Source: Syngnathus acus
Lineage: Eukaryota > Chordata > Actinopteri > Syngnathiformes > Syngnathidae
Direction: 5' to 3'
DNA length: 64,000 bases
NCBI RefSeq assembly: GCF_901709675.1
Contig: NC_051091.1
Span: forward strand, 13,488,967-13,552,966
Position 1 is the stretch's first letter; each line of letters begins with the position of its first letter. This document shows, piece by piece, positions 57,601-64,000 of this stretch. The position numbers and the translations under genes were made by a program. The notes below the pieces were generated by a model. It saw only the letters and a list, made by a program, of their open reading frames with translations, did no database searches and was not told the DNA's origin.

Positions 57601-59218
57601 CTCGTCTGTTTATTTTTACACTGTCAGCTGTTCGTCCGCCTGGCTGACGACAGATGGGCTATGAATAGAAACCCACAAAATGGAGGATGGGGGTGTTGTT
57701 GGGGTGTGGCGGGGCTTAGGGGGTGCATTCCATTTCTCTGGTTACACTTGACTGAGTGCTCTGACCCAACATGGCTGCCACAGGAGATGGAGGACAGAGG
57801 GCACGCTTACTTTAGCCATAAAGCTGCTTTTGGCCACAGAGGCAGGCAACTTGCCAGCTAGAAAACGACGCTTCATCGTCGCTGGCGGAAAAACTTTTCC
57901 CAAGCCGTTCTCTCTGCGGCACCACCGTCCGTCATTTTTCTTCTTCCTGATACGCTGGGTGGCCATAAACAACAAGATATCGGAACGGTTTGCAGCCCCA
58001 GCTACTACTTTCTGAGTTTTGGCTGGATTGTGTCAGGAAGACTGATTTACATCCCGAAGCCTCTTTGATATGCCGTCAAAAATGAAAGGAGACTGTGTGG
58101 ACATGACACATGCAGCCTCAGCAACGTCGGCCATGGAGAGAAAACCACCTTTTGCTGTACCCTTTGCACTAGGCTGAAACTAACATGCAATATCTCAGAC
58201 ACTGTAGGCAAATGGGGGGGGGGGGGGGCTTTTTCTCCTCTTTGGATTCTTTTTGCATCAATGTACATATGGCCAAATCCCTTGAAACCTTCTTGGCACT
58301 GGCATCTGAGTTGACTATGACGATGATTATTGTTGTTTGGCGCACTGGTTTGGCTCGCAGGGTAGAGGCTGTGGGTTCCACCCTGGGTCCGGCGGGCCTT
58401 CTGCTTGGGAGTTTGCCTGTTCTCCAAGTGCTTGCGTGGGTTTCCGCCGGGTGCTCCGGTTTCCTCCCACATCCCCAAAACATGCGTGCGCGATTGAATG
58501 CTCCAAATCGCCTTTAGGTGTGAGTGCGAATGCGGATGTTTGTTGGTCTCCCTGCGATTGGCCGGCGACCGATTGTGGGTGCTGACTGCCTGGAGAGCTT
58601 TGGGATAGGCTCCAGCGCGACCGATTGTGGGTGCAGACTGCCTGGAGAGCTTTGGGATAGGCTCCAGCGCGCCCTTGTGAGGATGAAGAGGTTTTGAAAA
58701 TGGATGGATCTGATTATCCATCCATGGTGTTGTTTCTGCCCTTGTTGTTGTTGCCACGACAACTTGTGGTCTGTCAACTCCAGAAAACTGAAACATGCAC
58801 CGTTACCCTGTGCAAACCCACCACTGGCCAAATCAACCATATAACACACACGCACACCCGAGTGCGTGCGTGTTTGAGAGAAAGAGAGCGAGTCAATGTT
58901 GGATGGAAGTTATAACCCTGTTACCTTGGCAACAGAAGGACGTTGCCCTTGGTTGACCTTGGTGTGTAATTTGTGTGCTTTGTGTGAGAGTCAAAGATGA
59001 CAAAAGTCACGCTCACACCCTTTGAGACCATTGGGGTCAAAGGTCGTTGCACAAAACAGTTTAAGCATCTTTGAAAATGGCAGCCTGTACCCACGCACGC
59101 ACACGCACGCACGCCTTTTTCATTGGTGCCACAAATCATGCATGCAAGCGAGGCCCAAGCTGTGTTTCTTCCCCATTCCCTCCTTCACCCCCACCCATGT
59201 GAGTGCGTGTGTGCGCGA

Positions 59219-59249
<31 letters not shown>

Positions 59250-60519
59250 ACACACACGCACACACACTTGAGTGCTGCCTTTTGGCGTGAGCGCTCAGGA
59301 ATGCTCTCCACTCTCTTCCTCAAACATGCACGCGCCCTGGTTGTGAAAACAAAGAGTGGCAGGAGGTGAAGAAGAGGTGGGAGGAGGAGGAGCAGGAGGA
59401 GAACCTAAGCGATGCATTTTAGTTGAGAACAGTTTGTATTTCTAAGCAGAGTGTAAATGTTCAGACTGTGCTTAATGTTGCAGTGGCAGGCAATAACATA
59501 TTTTTTCTTTTTTGGAAACATCTGCTTCACTATGCTGCATGGCAACTTTGAGAGCAAAACGTCTTGGCGGGACGAGACGACTCAAACGTCACAGGAGAAA
59601 CTGCACAAGTTGATCAACTGCTGCAGGTTCTTGGATTTAATTGCCAGGGCGACAGGAGCCGCATCGGCAATACCAAGTGTGTCGTTTGCCATTTATGTGG
59701 TTCTGATTTGCTGCTATGTATTTGTTTCCAAGGAATTCAACTTGCTTTGCGCTACCGTCCGCGGCCATGCCGTCGTGAATGTGTGAAGACTGAGCGTTTG
59801 GAGGCCGAGGCTCAGTCGCCATGGTTACACGAGACCGGAAGTCAGTCCGGCTGCAATCCATGCTCGCGAGCGTGCTCATGGCCCCTCGCCTTTCTCTTTT
59901 GACAGCCGCTTCGGGATGGTCCGTGGTCGTCGAACACGCGCAGGACGGAGGAGACGTGAGTACGTAGGTTATTTTCATTTTGAGCGAGGGCAACGTCGAT
60001 TCGGGACATCGTGACGGGCACCTACCCGCTATTAGCACTTAGCAACGCTAACTGAAAATGGCCTTGTGTTGCGTTCGTGCGACATTTCGGCGCAATCGTG
60101 CAACGTGTTCGGCATGAAAATGAACGGAACGTGACACTGACTTCCTCAATTAATAGTTTTCCTTGCCCTCCTTGGGTTTGTGGTCAGGCCGTCGAGAATA
60201 TGTGTCAACTGTGAAGCCCTTTGAGACCTTTCTGTGTGAGACAAATAGACTTGACTTGACTCAAGCACATTTCTCAAAGTCGTGACTCCATGACTGTAAA
60301 ACACTGCAAAACGATCAAAGTCGAACATCTTGGACTTGAATGTTATGGCTTTATTTACAAGACAAGACCTAAATCGTGGTCTTCAATCATCCTAACAATT
60401 TTTCACCAAATCTAATATTTTATCTAACTGTTTGCTTCGTTTTTGCCTAGCTTAGTCAAAATGCCCAAATGCTGTGGCATTTTGGGAAAGTTCCTGCGTT
60501 TGTTGCAATTAGCTCAAAG
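54658..60519. other. dag1 upstream region and intergenic DNA before nicn1
   Basis: No further conserved coding exon was recognised. Contents: (GT)n at 55157-55180, a GC-rich CpG-dense stretch at about 56.2-56.9 kb (possible dag1 promoter and non-coding exon), a G run at 58207-58218, the decayed SINE at 58334-58710, a C run followed by (CA)n at 59220-59268, a GA-rich stretch at about 59360-59400, and the tail of another interspersed repeat at 60207-60262 (aagccctttgagacctttc ... cttgacttgac). The frame at 59564-59902 has no recognisable domain. Confidence 0.5.
58334..58710 (+). mobile_element. Decayed tRNA-derived SINE with internal duplication
   Basis: The plus-strand copy has TGGCGCACTGGTTTGGCTC head remnants, the 'ggtttcctcccacatccc' body and an AAAATGGATGGATC tail. 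A block of about 52 bp with GATTGTGGGTGC(T/A)GACTGCC is duplicated in tandem (58567-58618 and 58619-58670). Same family as 5726-6088. Confidence 0.75.
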
Positions 60520-60521
60520 TA

Positions 60522-62114
60522 CAAACCGGATTCGGTTGAAGTTGGGAAATTGTGTAAAATGAAAATAAAAACAAAATACAACGATTTGAAAATCCTTCTC
60601 AACCCATATTCAATTGAATACACTACAAAGACAACATATTTAATGTTCAAAATGAAAAATGTAATTATTTTTTGCCAAATAATAATTAACTTAGAATTTC
60701 ATGGCTGCAACACGTCCAGTAGAAGTTGGGAAAGGTGGGGAAAAAATACCGAGAAAAGCTCATCAAACACCTATTTGGAACATCCCACATGTGATCAGGC
60801 TAATAAGGAACAGGTGGGTACCATGATTGGGTATAAAAGGAGCCTCCCCAAACATGCTCAGTCATTCACAAGCAAGGATGGGGCGACATTCACCACTTTG
60901 TCCACAACTGCGTGAGAAAATAGTTGAACAGTTTAAGAACATTTCTCAAAGCAAAATTGCAAGGAATTTAGGGATTTCAACATCTACGGTCCATAATATC
61001 ATCAAAAGGTTCAGAGAATCTGGTGAAATCACTGCACGTAAGCGCCACGGCCGGAAACCAAGACTGAATGACCGTGACCTTCGATCCCTCAGGCGGCACT
61101 GCCTTAAAAACCGACGTGTGTGTAAAGAATATCACCAAAGGGGCTCAGGAAAACTTCAGAAAACCACTGTCAGTAAATACAGTTCATCACTACATCAGTA
61201 AGTGCGGGTTAAAACTCTACCATGCAAAGCAAAAGCCGTTTATGAACAACATCCAGAAACGCCACCGGGCTCTCTGGGCCTGACCGAGCTCATGTAAAAT
61301 GGACTGATGAACAATGGAAAAGTGTTTTGTGGTCTGATGAGTCCACTTTTCAAATTGTTTTTGGAAACACTGGACGTCGTGTCCTCCAGACAAAAGAGGA
61401 AGCGGCCCATCCGGACTGTTATCAACGCAAAGTTCAGTAGCCAGCATCTGTGATGGTATGGGGGTGCATTAGTTCCCAGGGCATAGGTGACTTACATTTC
61501 TGTGAAGGCAACATAAATGCTGAAAAGTACATACAGATTTTGGAGCAACATGTGCTGCCATCCAAGCGACGTCTTTTTCATGGACGCCGCTGCGTATTTC
61601 AGCAAGATAATGCCAAGCCACATTCTGCACGTGTTACAACAACGTGGCTTCGAAGTAAAAGAGTCCAGGTTCTCCCCTGGTCCGCTTGCAGTCCATACCT
61701 GTCTCCCATTGAAAATGTGTGGCGCATTATGAAGCGCAAAATAGGACAGGGAAGACCCCGTACTGTTGAACAACTGAAGCGGTTCATCAAGCAAGAATGG
61801 GAAGGAATTCCACATGAGAAGCTAAGAGAATTAGTCTCCTCTCTTCCAAAACGTTTGAGTGTTATTAAAAGGAAAGGCGATGTAACGAAGTGGTAAACAT
61901 GCCCTTTCCCAACTTCTACTGCACGTGTTGCAGCTATGAAATTCTAAGTTAATTATTATTTGAAAAATAAAATGAAGTTCATGAGTTTGAGCATTAAATA
62001 TCTTGTCTTTGTAGTGTATTCAATTGAATATAGGTTGAAAAGGATTTTCAACTCATTGTATTATGGTTTTATTGACATTTTACACAATTTCCAACTTCAA
62101 ATGATTTCGGTTTG
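60522..62114 (+). mobile_element. Tc1-like transposon, second family, decayed
   Basis: The terminal repeats CAAACCGGATTCGGTTGAAG and its right-end partner are flanked by TA (60520-60521 and 62115-62116). Inner repeats with 'attcaattgaata' occur near both ends. Total 1,593 bp, the usual size. Confidence 0.92.
60878..61896 (+). pseudogene. Tc1-like transposase, several disabling changes
   Basis: The start MGRHSPLCPQLREKIVEQFK and helix-turn-helix SKIARNLGISTSTVHNIIKR are clear. The frame changes near 61117 (continuing KNITKGAQENFRKP, ISKCGLKLYHAKQKP) and again near 61280 (HVKWTDEQW, LWSDESTFQI), meets a stop at 61437-61439, and continues to MMVWGCISSQG, FQQDNAKPHS and SPYLSPIENVW. The last two catalytic residues keep the DD34E spacing. 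The copy is inactive. It is more decayed than the Tc1 in manf intron 3 and belongs to another subfamily. Confidence 0.9.
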
Positions 62115-62392
62115 TACATTGGAAGGTATTTACCAGGCCAAAAATGCTTACGGTGCTTACCCTCGTGAGGAGAGGCGCTTTAGAAAGCGAATGGATAAAT
62201 GTTTATTCCTTCTTGGCCAGCTCAAGCTTTGGTAGTGTGTATGCCGCACACCGACATTTCAGGCAGTCCCACGAACGCAACGCCCCTTCCAAGTCTTTCC
62301 TCGATAAATGATGGAATCGCAACTTGAATGTCTCACCTTAATATTTGTGTGCTGGCCACTCTGAGAATGGTTGTGATTGTTAGCAGGCAAAA

Positions 62393-63606
62393 ATGAGCGC
62401 CAGTGATGTCACGAGGGGCGTGGCCTGCGCACTGAAGCCGCCGGTGTTTCTTCACTTTGGAGGCAGCGAGATGCAGGCGTCCTGCTCGGGCGTATGCGTA
62501 ATCGACGCCAGTCTGCCCCCGGGGAAAACCGTCAACGTAGGTCTCCGATGACGAGGAGACTCGTGTCGTCGGACTGCTGGTGGCCTCTCACGCCTGAAGC
62601 TGGAAGCCATCTTGCGTTGAGCTTGCTTATTTTGCCGCTTGGGGAAAAAGAGTGTCCTTCTTTCGTTCGACGATGCAGTCGCCACTCACATCGCGATTTC
62701 ACGACAGCTGTTGTCGTAACAAAGCGCTTGACACAAGACAATCCCCCAAAAAAGCCCCTTTCTTCTGGTGCACATTAAATACGCTTACAGATATATTCAG
62801 CGAGCACATACGTCGTGTCGCCGCTGTCACTGATGACTTGTGCTGCAAGCCTCGAGTCATGGGAAAAGAGCCGACCAGTGGCGGTTCCGACTGCTGACTC
62901 GTAGCTGTCGGGTCGACTTTTCACGTCGACTCCGCGTTCGGCTTCGCTTCGGTGATGCAGGCTGATGCCGTCGTAGCGCTCGGAGATTGGCATACCTCAT
63001 GAGAGATGATTTGGATTCACAATCAAAACCAGACCGAACAGAATGCGAAAAGGCCACCAGAGCCACAAATCAATGCATTGGGCAACGCAAGATGGCCACC
63101 GGTGGCGGTGAGCAATCGGTGTGACGCGTCCAGCTGCTTTGCAGACCTCCGTCGTCACGACATCCAATCGAGGCCGATGGGAAGGCTAACATGTCGACAA
63201 TGTCGTCAGATCGAGACCATCACCTTTAAGAATTTCTATACGGCCCTGGTCAGCGTGAGGCTGCGGAGGCGGAGCCCTGGCCGGGAGGGGGGGGGGGGCG
63301 AGTGGTGCACGGCCCTCAGGGACCGCCCCCTCATGACCAACCCGCACGCGGAAAGCGGCGCACAGGACTACTGCAGCATCGACAGGAAGCAGGTGAGCAC
63401 GAGCGCCGTACTTGCACCATCCGGTGGCGTCAGTGATGCAACACTGGTGCCGCCCGCTGCTGTAACACTGCCGGTGCCGCCTTTGTCTTCAGATGCGAGT
63501 GGAGCCGGATGACGTGTCGTCCGTACGGCTGGTCCTCAAGCAGCCATCGTGCGCCTGGCTGACCTTTGGCGTGGAGGACGTGCTCCTCTTCCCTCGCGCC
63601 CAGCCC
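62393..63606 (+). CDS. nicn1: nicn1, nicolin-1 (5' three exons; rest beyond or near the window edge)
   Basis: Model so far: join(62393..62536, 63210..63392, 63493..63606), all phase 0, 147 residues (human total 213). Exon 1 runs from ATG 62393 with VCVIDASLPPGKTVN. Exon 2 is IETITFKNFYTALVSVRLR, CTALRDRPLMTNPHAESGAQ and DYCSIDRKQ, matching the human QEITFKNYYTA ... CLRDYCLMPDPHSEEGAQEY core. Exon 3 has VSSVRLVLKQPSCAWLTFGV. Donors are GTAGGT, GTGAGC and GTACGT. Nicolin-1 is a small nuclear protein that co-purifies with the tubulin polyglutamylase complex; its biochemical role is not settled. It lies next to DAG1 in mammals too. The C-terminal exons were not found before 64000. A run of G in exon 2 (63286-63297) codes for extra glycines. 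Confidence 0.88.
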
Positions 63607-64000
63607 GTACGTACTGGCCGCCTCCATGTTTTGCTTGAGGCTTTTGGGCTCAAACAGCACCAAAACGCCAGCTTCCTTGTTGTGCATGCACGCACAGCTG
63701 AGAGGTTTGCCACAATGTTGCAGGAGCCCGTCGGCGAGCTCTCTGATTGGCTGTCGGCTCTGAACCTGGTTGAGCAACGGCTGCCTACGCAGGTACATCG
63801 GCCGGCACCGCATCCTTTGCACATTTGGGGGCACCTTGACTTTGGAGCACACCGGCGTGCGAGGTTTTTTGCTCATCAGTTGATCAGAGTTCAGTGATAG
63901 ACTCAGAGTATGTTGAACCTGCTTTCTTGAATACACGGGCAGCGCCAGCTTGTTGCTCATTGTGCCATGGACTCCCTTGTACACGTCGGGGTGGAAAATT

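Noticed and set aside
59564-59902. 112-codon frame between dag1 and nicn1
   Set aside because: Overlaps other frames of similar length, shows no domain and no supporting splice signals.

Overview
This is a piece of vertebrate nuclear genome, almost certainly from a teleost fish. The genes have introns with GT/AG splice sites and are vertebrate orthologues. The space between them is filled with fish-type Tc1, hAT, Tigger-like, LINE and tRNA-derived SINE sequences. I cannot name the species. No prokaryotic features, CRISPR arrays or genuine tRNA/rRNA genes were found.

Six host genes are recognisable from their products and rebuilt here as spliced models: oser1 (+, 385-1679), sdc4/syndecan-4 (-, 6711-9974), manf (+, 13035-21612), the single-exon gene rbm15b (+, 23199-25487), dag1/dystroglycan (-, 50406-54657) and nicn1/nicolin-1 (+, from 62393, running off the right edge). 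In mammals OSER1 and SDC4 lie together on one chromosome arm (human 20q13), while MANF, RBM15B, DAG1 and NICN1 lie on another (3p21). The window therefore joins two ancestral neighbourhoods, and the join falls between sdc4 and manf.

The main structural feature is a large inverted duplication that brackets manf-rbm15b. The left arm (about 8626-12695) holds sdc4 exon 1, its upstream region and most of intron 1. The right arm (about 27927-44367) is the same sequence in reverse, expanded by later insertions: a hAT deletion derivative, a TA-flanked element with a 118-bp minisatellite and a SINE, a roughly 195-bp insert, and a 9.6-kb LTR element with a 4-bp target duplication. Subtracting the insertions leaves about 3.7 kb per arm. 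The right arm carries an orphan copy of sdc4 exon 1 with its signal-peptide ORF, splice donor and 5' flank.

Region by region: 1-1.8 kb oser1; 1.86-4.1 kb a broken Tc1 element with a nested hAT-like insert; 5.4-6.2 kb a TA-flanked element holding a SINE; 6.7-10 kb sdc4; 11.2-12.7 kb a hAT-like element holding a Tigger-like element with a tandem array; 13-21.6 kb manf, whose 7.4-kb intron 3 is a transposon nest (Tigger-like remnant, then LINE fragment, then LINE, then a nearly intact Tc1); 23.2-25.5 kb rbm15b; 25.5-49.8 kb repeats and the right arm; 50-54.7 kb dag1; 54.7-60.5 kb GC-rich dag1 upstream DNA and simple repeats; 60.5-62.1 kb a decayed Tc1; 62.4-64 kb nicn1.

The genes are unrelated host genes and do not form one pathway. 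They cover stress response (oser1, manf), cell-matrix adhesion (sdc4, dag1), RNA processing (rbm15b) and tubulin-modification-associated nicolin (nicn1). The novelty is in genome architecture rather than a new protein system. All identifications rest on reading the sequence against remembered family features; no database search was run.
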